From: Desulfosudis oleivorans
Lineage (GTDB): Bacteria > Desulfobacterota > Desulfobacteria > Desulfobacterales > SURF-7
Reading direction: 5' to 3'
Length of the DNA: 64,000 nt
Assembly (NCBI GenBank): GCA_020723325.1
Contig: DYJD01000012.1
Span: 1 to 64,000, forward strand
The notes below the pieces were generated by a model. The model had not been told where the DNA came from. It did not search any database and worked only from the letters and a program-made list of their open reading frames with translations. Position 1 is the stretch's first letter, and every line of letters starts with the position of its first letter. The position numbers were made by a program, and so were the translations under genes. Positions 15,484 to 24,242 of this stretch are shown here, in pieces.

Positions 15484-16347
15484 ATGAATCAAAATGAAAA
15501 AATTAGAGAGATGGTTTCAACCGCTTATGGGAAAGCAATTGGCTTGGTCTCTGAAGGATGCGGTTGCGGATGCAAACCTTTGAATGAAAAAGATTCCATC
15601 GCAAGCATGGCAGGTTATGAAAAGACGGATATCAGTTCGCTGAATTCCGATGCTGCCGCCAGTTCTTTTGGTTGCGGCAATCCCCTGGCGTTCAGCGGTG
15701 TCAAAGAAGGAGATACAGTATTGGATCTTGGAAGCGGCGCAGGTTTTGACCTGATTCTGGCTGCCAAAAAAGTCGGGCCAGGCGGTCGTGTGATCGGCGT
15801 GGATATGACCGAAGCCATGATCCAGAAAGCAAGGGAAAATATCCGGAAAGAGGGATTGACCAACGTGGAAGTCCGGCAAGGACTGATTGAGAATCTGCCG
15901 GTTGAATCCGCGTCCGTGGACTGGCTGATTTCCAATTGTGTGATCAATCTTTCTCCGGAAAAAGCACGTGTTTTTTCGGAGATCCAGCGGGTACTCAAGC
16001 CCGGCGGGCAAATGCTGGTGTCGGATATCGTGGTGAAAAATCTGCCGGACTGGTTGCGTCAGAACAACCAGGTCTACGCCACATGTGTGGGTGGCGCCAT
16101 CAGCGAAGAAGAATATCTGGCCGGGCTTCGCAAGGCAGGCTTGATGAATGTGGCGGTTCGAAACCGGTTTGTCTATGAAGCATCACAGATTAAGGCGTTT
16201 TTTGAAACAGGGGAAGTACCTGGCCTGAAAGAAGTGATCCATGACATTTCCACACAAAACCGCGAAAATCTGATCCATCAGATGACTAAGAAAGCAGTCG
16301 GGAATGTCTGGAGCGCCGAGTTCTATGCCCAAAAAAAAGGAGAATAA
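15484..16347 (+). CDS. arsM: arsenite S-adenosylmethionine methyltransferase ArsM
   Basis: A 287-residue class I methyltransferase that methylates As(III) stepwise. The SAM loop is LDLGSGAGFDL (about 79) followed by GVDMTEAMI. ArsM hallmarks are the N-terminal cysteine cluster GCGCGC, FGCGNPLAF, and SNCVINLSPEKARVF (about 149). The later ATCVGGAISEEEYLAGLRKAG block is also typical. The three cysteine regions are the expected As(III) ligands. The ATG at 15484 is spaced correctly from AAGGAG; one at 15478 is too close. It is followed after one base by the C-GCAxxG-C-C gene. Confidence 0.85.
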   Translation: MNQNEKIREMVSTAYGKAIGLVSEGCGCGCKPLNEKDSIASMAGYEKTDISSLNSDAAASSFGCGNPLAFSGVKEGDTVLDLGSGAGFDLILAAKKVGPGGRVIGVDMTEAMIQKARENIRKEGLTNVEVRQGLIENLPVESASVDWLISNCVINLSPEKARVFSEIQRVLKPGGQMLVSDIVVKNLPDWLRQNNQVYATCVGGAISEEEYLAGLRKAGLMNVAVRNRFVYEASQIKAFFETGEVPGLKEVIHDISTQNRENLIHQMTKKAVGNVWSAEFYAQKKGE

Positions 16348-16348
16348 A

Positions 16349-16819
16349 ATGAAGAGATCAAGTGACGAAATCATAAACCGAATGATCCAATTGGCAGGAA
16401 ACAAATATAATTGCAGCCAAATTATGATGCACCTCGCTCTGGAACAGGAAAAATATGAAAATCCAGGTCTGGTACGCGCGATGTCCGGCCTGGGCGACGG
16501 CTGTGGTTTTTTTAATGAAACATGCGGGGTTATGACAAGTGCAGCCAGCGTGCTTGCCTGGTATGGGGGCAAAGGGTCCGACAGCGAAGCAGAATCTGAA
16601 AAATTACTTCCGATGCTTCAGGATTTGGGAGAATGGTTTCGGCAAAAAACCGCCTTAAAATTCAAAGGCACAAGCTGCAGGGAAATTGTAGGAGATCAGG
16701 TGGGAACTACCGCAGGCAAACAGATTTGCGGTAAACTGATCTTCGATACATACAATAAAGTGAATGAAATTCTGACAAATTATGGGTTTTTAAACCTTCA
16801 GACCAGGGCTGAGCCCTGA
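16349..16819 (+). CDS. C-GCAxxG-C-C family protein
   Basis: A 156-residue protein of the C-GCAxxG-C-C redox family (TIGR01909-like). YNCSQ near the N-terminus, GDGCGFFNETCGVMTSAASV in the middle, and Cys in SCREIVG and ICGKL give the conserved cysteine set. The family is small, cytoplasmic and uncharacterised, often next to methyltransferases in anaerobes; a thiol, metal or metalloid transfer role has been suspected but not shown. The start follows AAAAGGAGAATAAA, one base after arsM, so it is co-transcribed. A second family member, a selenoprotein, lies at 23706. Confidence 0.8.
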   Translation: MKRSSDEIINRMIQLAGNKYNCSQIMMHLALEQEKYENPGLVRAMSGLGDGCGFFNETCGVMTSAASVLAWYGGKGSDSEAESEKLLPMLQDLGEWFRQKTALKFKGTSCREIVGDQVGTTAGKQICGKLIFDTYNKVNEILTNYGFLNLQTRAEP

Positions 16820-16875
16820 AATGGAGTATCGAGTTAGATTTCCGGGATTGATTGCAAACAGTAACCTGATTGATC

Positions 16876-16974
16876 CTAATGAGTCTGTATGTCTATAGAC
16901 ATTTATTTTTCATGAAAGCTTGAATTAATAAACATTGATAGAGCTTTATATCTAAAGAAAAACGGACTCATTAG
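16876..16974. repeat. 99-bp element bounded by 13-bp inverted repeats
   Basis: CTAATGAGTCTGT (16876-16888) faces ACGGACTCATTAG (16962-16974), 12 of 13 matching. Inside lies the perfect palindrome TGTCTATAGACA. The size and termini suggest a MITE-like insertion, or a structured leader before the rhodanese gene at 17019. Confidence 0.45.
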
Positions 16975-17018
16975 TAAGTTATCGTCCAAACTTTGTCTTA
17001 ACAAGGAGAAATAAAAAC

Positions 17019-17534
17019 ATGGATTCAAAAATAATGCTGGAATCATTTTTAAGCGCCATTGACATTGGAGCGGTTTTCGAGTCAGTGAATAATTATCGCA
17101 AACGGACCTGGGAATTGGATGTAAGGGAAATCCTAAAACACATGATAACGGGTAAGGGTTACATCAACCTTACTCCACCTCAAACAAGTCATCTGATATT
17201 CAACAATCAAGACCGGATTATCATTGTGGATCTGCGAGACGTCAGGGCTTATGGGAAAAAACATATCGATGGTTCTTTATCAAAACCGATCGATGACTTC
17301 CTTAAAGAAATATATGAGGGCAGCTTTTCCGCTCCCTCCAATAACTCAAAAATCGTCCTGGTATGTGACACTGGTAAATTAAGCAAAGTTGCGGCCTCAA
17401 TTATGATCGAAAATGGATTTACCGAAGTATACAGCATCAAAGGCGGCATGCGTCGCTGGAATCGATGGGTGGCACTATCCCAAAAGGCTATCTTTGCAAA
17501 AATTGCATCTTGCTGTACGCAGATCCCGACATAG
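17019..17534 (+). CDS. rhodanese-domain protein
   Basis: A 171-residue protein with a rhodanese fold from about residue 70: IIIVDLRDVRAYGKKHIDGS, then the active-site loop VCDTGKLSKVAA with Cys as the persulfide-carrying residue, then GFTEVYSIKGGMRRW. The N-terminal 60 residues are not recognised. The protein ends in a CC pair. Rhodaneses carry sulfane sulfur, and one variety reduces arsenate. AAGGAG sits upstream of the ATG. It follows the 99-bp inverted-repeat element and lies within the metalloid island, so sulfur or arsenic handling fits. Confidence 0.8.
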   Translation: MDSKIMLESFLSAIDIGAVFESVNNYRKRTWELDVREILKHMITGKGYINLTPPQTSHLIFNNQDRIIIVDLRDVRAYGKKHIDGSLSKPIDDFLKEIYEGSFSAPSNNSKIVLVCDTGKLSKVAASIMIENGFTEVYSIKGGMRRWNRWVALSQKAIFAKIASCCTQIPT

Positions 17535-17642
17535 TGCTGTTTTTTAGAAATTGGGTGAAAGATGATTGCTACAGGTTTCCTATAATTTTTGATTTATTGG
17601 ATCAGTAACAAAAGATAATCAAAAAAAAGAAGGGCTCTCAAA

Positions 17643-18548
17643 GTGAATTTTAATTTATCGAGCGGTTTAAAAAAAGCAACTGTCCTTTTAGGTATCTGCC
17701 TGTTACCTTTGGCGATCATGATTATCGGCTGCGCTGCGTTCAGCTCAATGGGGAGGCTTGCTGACTATGATCACCCTCTTGTCATCGAAACAGCCAAGCT
17801 GAGTTGTGCTTCATCAACTCAAGATTTGAATGGTTTGGGAATGGAAAAGTTGGCCACAAAAAAAAATACATCTGTGATTCAATTGCAGATCGGGCTTGTA
17901 AATCTCTATATCATTAAAGGTGAAAAATCAATTCTTGTAGATTCCGGATGGCCTGGGGATACTCAAGCCATATTAGATCAACTTAAAGCAATAAATATAA
18001 ACCCAAAAGAAATTTCCCTCATTATCCTGACTCACAGCCATATGGAACACTTTGGCAGTACCGCCGATATGAGAGATCTGACAGGTGCACCGATTGCAAT
18101 TCATTTGGAAGATGCGGATTGCTTAAAAAACGGTGTTAACTCATCAATTAAGCCAAGGAGTATATTAGGGCATCTCCTCAGCCCAGTTCTCAGCCGAATC
18201 GGGAAATCTTCCATGAGAGCTGTTGAACCCGATATTTTAATTGACGAAAAAATGGATTTAGACCCCTTCGGTGTTCAAGGCTATGTAATTCATACCCCTG
18301 GGCATACCCCTGGATCAATCTCGATCATACTTCCAAATGGGGATGCAATTGTTGGAGACTTGATGATTGGTGGCATTGGCGGTGTTTTCAACCAGAGATC
18401 CCCTAATCATCATATGTTTGCCAATGATCCGGATGCAGTTGATAAAAGCATTCAAAAAATAATGGGGTTTTCTCCAAAACGATTTTTTGTAGGTCATGGT
18501 GGCCCCCTTTCACCCGAAGATGTTTTTAGCACATTTATTGGGGGGTAA
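17643..18548 (+). CDS. metallo-beta-lactamase-fold lipoprotein
   Basis: A 301-residue hydrolase starting at GTG. An N-terminal hydrophobic segment ends in IIGC, a plausible lipobox, so the mature protein should be membrane-anchored. The metal motifs are THSHMEHFGS (about 130, with Glu where Asp is usual), HTPGHTPGSIS, VGDLMIGG and VGHGGP. The substrate is unknown. Some family members are glyoxalase II-like thioesterases or persulfide dioxygenases, which would suit the neighbouring rhodanese. It ends about 130 bases before the glycyl radical enzyme. Confidence 0.75.
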   Translation: MNFNLSSGLKKATVLLGICLLPLAIMIIGCAAFSSMGRLADYDHPLVIETAKLSCASSTQDLNGLGMEKLATKKNTSVIQLQIGLVNLYIIKGEKSILVDSGWPGDTQAILDQLKAININPKEISLIILTHSHMEHFGSTADMRDLTGAPIAIHLEDADCLKNGVNSSIKPRSILGHLLSPVLSRIGKSSMRAVEPDILIDEKMDLDPFGVQGYVIHTPGHTPGSISIILPNGDAIVGDLMIGGIGGVFNQRSPNHHMFANDPDAVDKSIQKIMGFSPKRFFVGHGGPLSPEDVFSTFIGG

Positions 18549-18624
18549 TCCCATGAATAATCAAAAAAGCAAAATACTGACATAATCGGAGGTGTTTCTA
18601 TCACCTTTTTAATTTTAACCTTTT

Positions 18625-18644
18625 TATGTGTATCTATGCACATA
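18625..18644 (+). promoter_or_regulatory. ArsR-like operator upstream of the glycyl radical enzyme
   Basis: TATGTGTATCTATGCACATA is a 20-base imperfect palindrome 32 bases before the enzyme ATG. Its TCTATGCA core matches the reverse complement of the site before 14676, and its outer ATGCACAT resembles the arsR operator. It links this operon to the ArsR protein at 14244. Confidence 0.5.
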
Positions 18645-18675
18645 AGAGCATTTAATGTGTATTGAGAGGTCAAAG

Positions 18676-21138
18676 ATGAATAAGAAAAGAAGCATGTCGA
18701 CTGAACGGACAGAAGCACTAAAGAGAGCATCATTAAAAGAGCCCAGAACAATATCAATACTGAGGGCAAGAGCGTTTACTGAAATCTATCAAAATTTTCC
18801 AGATAAACCCCTAACAATGAAAAGAGCCCTTGCCTTTAAAAAATATTTTGAGACAGTGCCCATTCGTATTTATGAAAATGAGTTGATTGTGGGCGCTATT
18901 ACTGAAAAAAGACGCGGGGCCTTTCTGATTCCGGAGACAAATATCGATGGAATGGCCACCGGAGGACAATTCAACCAAGTCCAAAAGAAAAGTATAGGAA
19001 AAATCATTGATTCGGCATCCAGTGTAATTTCCCCGATAAATCCATCTATCTCAGGTAAGCTGGCACTTGCCAATTTACTTTTGGAAGCGAAACTGGATAA
19101 TTTTGAAAACCGATCTACTTTAAATTTCTCGATCACACCGGAAGAAAAGAACGAGTTAAACAGTGTAATACTTCCCTATTGGAAAGAAAAAAATGCTTAT
19201 AATAAATATCGCAAATATATATCTTTCAAGGAAAAATCTTTGATGGAGCATGCCATTGCTTATGCAGCTGAACATCAGCTTGTCGGTGGCGTTTTTCTTT
19301 TTCATCCGAATTTGGAAAGAGTCGCACAAACAGGATTGGGAGATATAATCCAAAGCGCCCAAAACCGGCTTGATTCGATAAAGGGCAAATCCAAAAATGA
19401 AGCCGATCAAAGAGATTTTTACGAGGCAGTCATTATCACATGCAAAGCCGTGATAACGTTTGCGCACAGATATGCTGACCTGGCTGAATCCATGGCATCA
19501 ATTGAAATCTCAATGGATAGAAAAAAGGAATTGTTGGAGATTTCGAAAGTTTGCAGAACTGTTCCTGAAAAAAAAGCAAGCAATTTCAGAGAAGGTTTAC
19601 AAGCGCTCTGGTTTGCATTTATTGCAGTAGCAAATGATGACGGCGGTCATGAGATTCCTTTTGGGCGTTGGGACCAAGTATTGTATCCCTTGTATAAAGC
19701 CGACCTTGACACGGGAAAGGTGACAAAAGCAGAAGCGTTAGAACTGCTTGAAGCCTATTTGATTAAAGCGGACGAAGTCGAATTTTTGCTTATGAATAAA
19801 GCCCAGTATTTCGAGGATGGTAACAGTGCCAGAATAACCCTGACAATTGGCGGTGTAGACATATCCGGAAACGATGCGACCAATGAAATTTCTTATCTAT
19901 TTTTAGAAGCCCTCTCCAATACTAGGCTTCCCAAGCCAAATCCGGCTGTTCGGCTGCACTCCAAAACCCCTGAAACGTTTCTAAGCCGGGTTGTCGAGAT
20001 TATGGCGGATGGTGCCAATACGATCCAGGTGTTTAACGATGAAAGTATCATAAAAGGGTTTGAAGAAAAAGGGTTCTCTCCGCATGACGCAAGGGATTAC
20101 ATTATTACCGGATGCGTTCAACCGATTCCCAAATCTACCTATGGGTCTGTTTGCGCAGGCCATTTGAGCCTTCCGAAAATATTGGAAATGTTTTTGAAAA
20201 AAAACAAAGAAGAAGCTTCTTTTCAAAGGTTTTTAAAGCAATATCTGGCTTTTCATTCCGATATAATAAAAAATATCACAAAAACCTTGGAATCTGTGGA
20301 TCGTATCCACGATGAGTTGATCCCGAACATTTTTATCTCAGCTATTGGGGATGGCCCCATGGATCAGGGGAAAGATATTAAAAAAGGTAGTTCTAAAAAT
20401 AACATGACGGGTATAGGCCTCCAGGGATTTGGAACAACAGTCGATTCCCTGATGGCGATAAAAGCGGCTGTTTTTGAAGACAAACGATATAGCTTTAAGG
20501 AATTGAACCGGATGCTTAGAAATAATTTTAAGGGGTTTGAGGCCCAAAGACTTTATTTGTTAAATAAAATCGATAAATTTGGAAATGATGTGGATAAGGT
20601 TGATTCACTTGGCAAAATTTTGATCGATGCTTTAAATGATGAATTTGAAAAATATACAACCTATCGCGGCGGTAAATATGCAGTAGGCGTCCATTCTGAA
20701 AATGGTGCGGTTGTTTTTGGTCTTACGGTGGGAGCCACACCTGACGGGAGGAGAATGACAGAACCACTTTCCCTTGGCGGGGGTAATGGTCGGGGACGCG
20801 AAAAAAATGGTCTTACCGCGGCATTAAAATCTTTTGCTAAATATGACCCGAAAAAAGTCATCGGCGGCGTATCCATAAGTATTAATCTCCTTCCCTCAAT
20901 GTTTGAGAGTAAAGAAAAAATTTATCGTTTTCGAGATATGCTTTCAACGTATTTTTTTGAATTTGGCGGTATGCATTTAATGACAACGGTTGTGGATGTT
21001 GAAACATTAAAAAAAGCAAAAGTCGTTCCTGATGACTATAAAGATTTACTGGTCAGAGTCTCCGGGTATAGTGCAAGGTTTATTGAATTAACGGAGCGAA
21101 CTCAGGATGAGATCATCTCCAGAACAGCAATGGCTTAA
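18676..21138 (+). CDS. glycyl radical enzyme of the PFL family, substrate unknown
   Basis: An 820-residue glycyl radical enzyme. The active-site cysteine is in DYIITGCVQPIPKS (about 478), and the radical glycine is in LVRVSGYSARFIEL (about 796), followed by TQDEIISRTAMA. Dehydratase and lyase members (glycerol dehydratase, choline lyase) usually read GCVEP, where Glu is the general base; here it is Gln, so the chemistry is hard to predict. GAGAGG precedes the ATG. The activase follows 21 bases later. An ArsR-like operator at 18625 suggests control by the arsR product, which is unusual for this family. Confidence 0.85.
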   Translation: MNKKRSMSTERTEALKRASLKEPRTISILRARAFTEIYQNFPDKPLTMKRALAFKKYFETVPIRIYENELIVGAITEKRRGAFLIPETNIDGMATGGQFNQVQKKSIGKIIDSASSVISPINPSISGKLALANLLLEAKLDNFENRSTLNFSITPEEKNELNSVILPYWKEKNAYNKYRKYISFKEKSLMEHAIAYAAEHQLVGGVFLFHPNLERVAQTGLGDIIQSAQNRLDSIKGKSKNEADQRDFYEAVIITCKAVITFAHRYADLAESMASIEISMDRKKELLEISKVCRTVPEKKASNFREGLQALWFAFIAVANDDGGHEIPFGRWDQVLYPLYKADLDTGKVTKAEALELLEAYLIKADEVEFLLMNKAQYFEDGNSARITLTIGGVDISGNDATNEISYLFLEALSNTRLPKPNPAVRLHSKTPETFLSRVVEIMADGANTIQVFNDESIIKGFEEKGFSPHDARDYIITGCVQPIPKSTYGSVCAGHLSLPKILEMFLKKNKEEASFQRFLKQYLAFHSDIIKNITKTLESVDRIHDELIPNIFISAIGDGPMDQGKDIKKGSSKNNMTGIGLQGFGTTVDSLMAIKAAVFEDKRYSFKELNRMLRNNFKGFEAQRLYLLNKIDKFGNDVDKVDSLGKILIDALNDEFEKYTTYRGGKYAVGVHSENGAVVFGLTVGATPDGRRMTEPLSLGGGNGRGREKNGLTAALKSFAKYDPKKVIGGVSISINLLPSMFESKEKIYRFRDMLSTYFFEFGGMHLMTTVVDVETLKKAKVVPDDYKDLLVRVSGYSARFIELTERTQDEIISRTAMA

Positions 21139-21159
21139 AAATTTTGGAGGTACAAAGTA

Positions 21160-22062
21160 ATGGAAACAGGTGTTATCTTCAATATTCAGAGATATAGTGT
21201 CAATGACGGCCCCGGCATTAGGACAATCGTTTTCTTCAAGGGTTGTCCTATGCGGTGTGCATGGTGTGAAAATCCCGAATCAATAACGTTTAAGCCGCAA
21301 ATTTCCTTCCACCAAAAAAAATGCATTTATTGCGGTATATGTCAGAAACGCTGTACCAAAAGCGTTATTAACATCGACCAGCCGTACCGTTTTGATTGGA
21401 ATAAGTGTGATAGCTGTGGAGACTGTACTGTCGAATGTCCTGCGGAAGCCATTGAACTGATCGGCCGCTATATGACGGTTGATGATATCATGAAAGAGAT
21501 TCGAAAAGATGACGCCTTCTATAAAAAATCCAGGGGTGGCGTTACCATTTCTGGGGGTGAAGCCACATCACAGTTTGCTTTTCTGAATAAACTGTTAAAA
21601 GCATTAAAAGCGAACAGATACCATATTGTCCTTGAAACAAATGGATTGTTGGAATGGGAAAAAATGGAAAAAATTTTACCTGAAATCGATATTGTTTATC
21701 TGGATATTAAAGGAGTTGATCCAGAGCGGCACAGACAAAATACGGCTGTTGGAAATTCTTTGATTCTACAAAACGCAAAAAATCTATCGTATACCCATCA
21801 CAAGGTAATTTTCAGGATACCGATTATTCCGGGGCTTAACGATTCACTAGAGGATATCCGGCAATTGGACAATATTCTAAGTTCCGTCCATGCTAAGGAG
21901 GTTCATCTACTCCCCTATCATAATTTGGGTGAAGATAAAATCCAAACCCTTCAAACCGCACAAGCACGCCTTGGAATAGCATCAATGAAGCCTTCAGAGC
22001 TATATGACATTGTAAAAATACTCCAACATTCTGGCAGAAATATTATTGTAGGAGGTGAATAG
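21160..22062 (+). CDS. glycyl radical enzyme activase (radical SAM)
   Basis: A 300-residue activating enzyme. The radical SAM motif is CPMRCAWC (about 29-36) after SVNDGPGIRTIVF. A ferredoxin insert with two 4Fe-4S sites follows (CIYCGICQKRC and CDSCGDCTVEC), as in activases of glycerol dehydratase and choline lyase. GGVTISGGEA binds SAM. It would abstract hydrogen from the glycine of the 18676 product. The start has TTGGAGG upstream. A hairpin at 22100-22128 probably ends this two-gene operon. Confidence 0.92.
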   Translation: METGVIFNIQRYSVNDGPGIRTIVFFKGCPMRCAWCENPESITFKPQISFHQKKCIYCGICQKRCTKSVINIDQPYRFDWNKCDSCGDCTVECPAEAIELIGRYMTVDDIMKEIRKDDAFYKKSRGGVTISGGEATSQFAFLNKLLKALKANRYHIVLETNGLLEWEKMEKILPEIDIVYLDIKGVDPERHRQNTAVGNSLILQNAKNLSYTHHKVIFRIPIIPGLNDSLEDIRQLDNILSSVHAKEVHLLPYHNLGEDKIQTLQTAQARLGIASMKPSELYDIVKILQHSGRNIIVGGE

Positions 22063-22099
22063 GTCATTTGTTTCGATTAACAGGAATTATCTTTTTCCC

Positions 22100-22128
22100 T
22101 AATGTAAGTAAGACACTTACCCATTAAA
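22100..22128 (+). terminator. probable terminator of the glycyl radical operon
   Basis: TAATGTAAGT (22100-22109) faces ACTTACCCATTA around a short loop, with one bulge. The following sequence is A-rich rather than T-rich, so efficiency is uncertain. Confidence 0.4.
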
Positions 22129-22262
22129 AAATTCGTGTAGGGCGGGTGGGTAGGAGAATCACTTATGAAAACGTCAATTAAATTTAACCAATCAGGGGCA
22201 GGGATAGTTATGTTAGCCGCAGGTGGAGAGATGCTGTACGACCGAAGGAAGAACAGCGTCTC

Positions 22263-23282
22263 TCATACAGTGGGAAAACAAAAACCATTGAACTTGTCAA
22301 GATTCCAGAAGTGCTGATGCGCTTTCCTGCCGATCGGTTCAACTGATTGATCTAAATGCTTTTGTTCGCTGCGCATGTTGTCTACAATGTACTGAAGGTG
22401 CTTAGTTCTTGTTCCGCAACATCCTCCCAGCAGTTTTATACCAAAACGTTTGTTCAATTCAATCATTCGCATGCCCCAATCCGTAATATCATCAGCACGG
22501 TTTTCCCCAGTTTCATCAAGTTCAGAATGCTCAAGTGAAGAAGCGTTAGCCTGATATCCTATTAATCGCAAAAGTACGGATGAAGGTTGTTTTTGAGGAT
22601 TGAGAAAAGAGGGATAGGAACAACCGATCATATAGCCAAGTGGAGGTTCAATAAAAGAGCCATCGATCCTATCAATTACATACTCGAGGCTGCTGCCATC
22701 AAGTAATTTTCCTTGACGGTTAATGATAAAATTTAAGACATATGGAACCCCTCTTCCTTCCATTGCCAAAGCGATACCGATTGCCTCAGAAACTGCTGGC
22801 AAAGGCCCAGCAGTTAATAAATCGATTTGACATTCACAAAGTTGGTCAAGCTGCCAGGCATGAAATTTTCGTGATTCATCTTCGGAAAGCGCCTCTTCAG
22901 GACGATAAGGGTTATTCTTACAGCCGATGTTACCAGCAAGTAAAATATTGTTGTCGAATTCTCCAAACGCTTCAGAAAGTTCTTTCAAAAATTGAACAGC
23001 ATCGGCATTTACCTTCTTATGGATTTTTGCCTCCAAAAGTCGCTCATGGTTGGCCCTCCAAGTGGGAGTTAAAATCAAGATGGGCAGATTTGCTTGATGG
23101 GCTATAGAGATGTAACTATGATAAAGCTCGGTTAATATCTTTTTTTGGATGCCGTCATAAATCAGAAGCGCATTTCCGAGACTTGGATGCAAACTAACAT
23201 CGTTTGATCTCCTGAGAGCTTCTTCGATTGAGCCCTCGATCAAAATCAAATCATTGTCTTTAAGTATTCTATGTATCTTCAT
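22263..23282 (-). CDS. homocysteine S-methyltransferase-family protein
   Basis: A 339-residue protein of the zinc-dependent homocysteine S-methyltransferase fold (MetH N-domain/BHMT type). The zinc ligands are in GYMIGCSYPSF and KLLGGCCGTRTKHLQYI. The N-terminus lacks the usual DGAMGT start and reads LILIEGSIEEALRR, so it may be a divergent branch. The methyl donor could be S-methylmethionine, dimethylsulfonium compounds or a metalloid, none provable here. It is convergent with the glycyl radical operon and may share the methylated-sulfur theme of the island. Confidence 0.75.
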   Translation of the reverse strand: MKIHRILKDNDLILIEGSIEEALRRSNDVSLHPSLGNALLIYDGIQKKILTELYHSYISIAHQANLPILILTPTWRANHERLLEAKIHKKVNADAVQFLKELSEAFGEFDNNILLAGNIGCKNNPYRPEEALSEDESRKFHAWQLDQLCECQIDLLTAGPLPAVSEAIGIALAMEGRGVPYVLNFIINRQGKLLDGSSLEYVIDRIDGSFIEPPLGYMIGCSYPSFLNPQKQPSSVLLRLIGYQANASSLEHSELDETGENRADDITDWGMRMIELNKRFGIKLLGGCCGTRTKHLQYIVDNMRSEQKHLDQSVEPIGRKAHQHFWNLDKFNGFCFPTV

Positions 23283-23705
23283 CTAATCGTTTGAACACTA
23301 ACGTGACGTCTGGTTTCTTCCATCCGAGCGAATTGTAGAATTGGCCAGGTCAAAATCCCCAAGCAACAAGATGGAAAATATAATCTAATCTCTTAAAATC
23401 GTCAATCTTTTTCATCCTGCGTTCCTCGTTTTATCTTTGCTTTGCATGCGCCTTTTGGCGCCCTCCTTCTACCGATAACTTTTTCGCTCGAACTTCAGCA
23501 GATGGTCATGGACTCATGTGGTTCCGCCATTGTCTTCGGCTAATAGTTATGATAATAGAGCAATAAATTTATTATCTCTATCAGGATTCACGTACGAGGG
23601 ACTTTCACCCTATAAGATCACGCCCATGTCGGGCCTACACAAATAGGGCCTATCGAGCTTGGGGTCTGCCGGGTATGCCATGTTGGGCTAATAGAAAGAG
23701 GGAAA
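23283..23705. other. 420-bp gap with small hairpins, possible degraded element
   Basis: No gene is evident. Short self-complementary segments occur near 23613-23660 (GGGACTTTCACCC, CGCCCATGTCGGGC and GGCCTACACAAATAGGGCC). The region resembles the structured 3' ends of mobile elements in general, but I cannot name one. It includes the promoter region of the selenoprotein gene at 23706. Confidence 0.3.
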
Positions 23706-24149
23706 ATGATATCGAGTAAAATTAATACCGCAACTGAAAAATTTTTAAACGGATATAATTGAGCACAATCAGCACTTTACGCTTTCCGGGAAGAAGGCGA
23801 CTTGTCAGAGGAAATGGCCTTAAAGATTGCATGTGGTTTGGGAGCAGGCATGGCACGAAAAGAAGAAGTCTGCGGAGCAGTGACAGGCGGTATTCTCGTC
23901 TTGGGAATGCGGTATGGAAGGGGCTCCAAAGACGACCGATCTGCCCAGGAGCTGACATATATAAAAACACGAAAACTGATGGACGAATTTTCGGAAAAGC
24001 ATGGAACGGTTATCTGTCGTAAGTTGTTAAACGATTGTGATTTGATGACAGAAGAAGGTCAAAAATACTTCAAAGAGAATGATTTGCTTAATAAATTGTG
24101 TGTACCGTGTGTTCAAAGCATAGTGATGATTCTCGAAGAAAAACATTAG
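23706..24149 (+). CDS. C-GCAxxG-C-C family selenoprotein
   Basis: A 147-residue protein with an in-frame TGA at codon 19 (23760-23762), read here as selenocysteine. Upstream codons give KFLNGYN and downstream codons give AQSALYAF, so the site is NGYN-U-AQS where relatives have NGYN-C-AQS. The frame then continues through KIACGLGAGMARKEEVCGAVTGG to the family's later cysteines. A hairpin with a CCGG loop 20-31 bases after the TGA is a candidate SECIS. Standard ORF calling starts it wrongly at 23802. Redox or metalloid chemistry is likely from the family; the function is unproven. Confidence 0.8.
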
Positions 24150-24242
24150 AAGTGCCCAAGCGGCTTGAGAAGGAAACCAAAAGCTCGCCGGTTGACAAAT
24201 AAACAGTTTGTTTTTGATGCCACTCAGCCGTGCAGTTAGCCC

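Noticed and set aside
22164-22316. Short plus-strand frame of about 50 codons with an AGGAG leader
   Set aside because: It overlaps the end of the homocysteine methyltransferase-like gene on the other strand and has no recognisable product.
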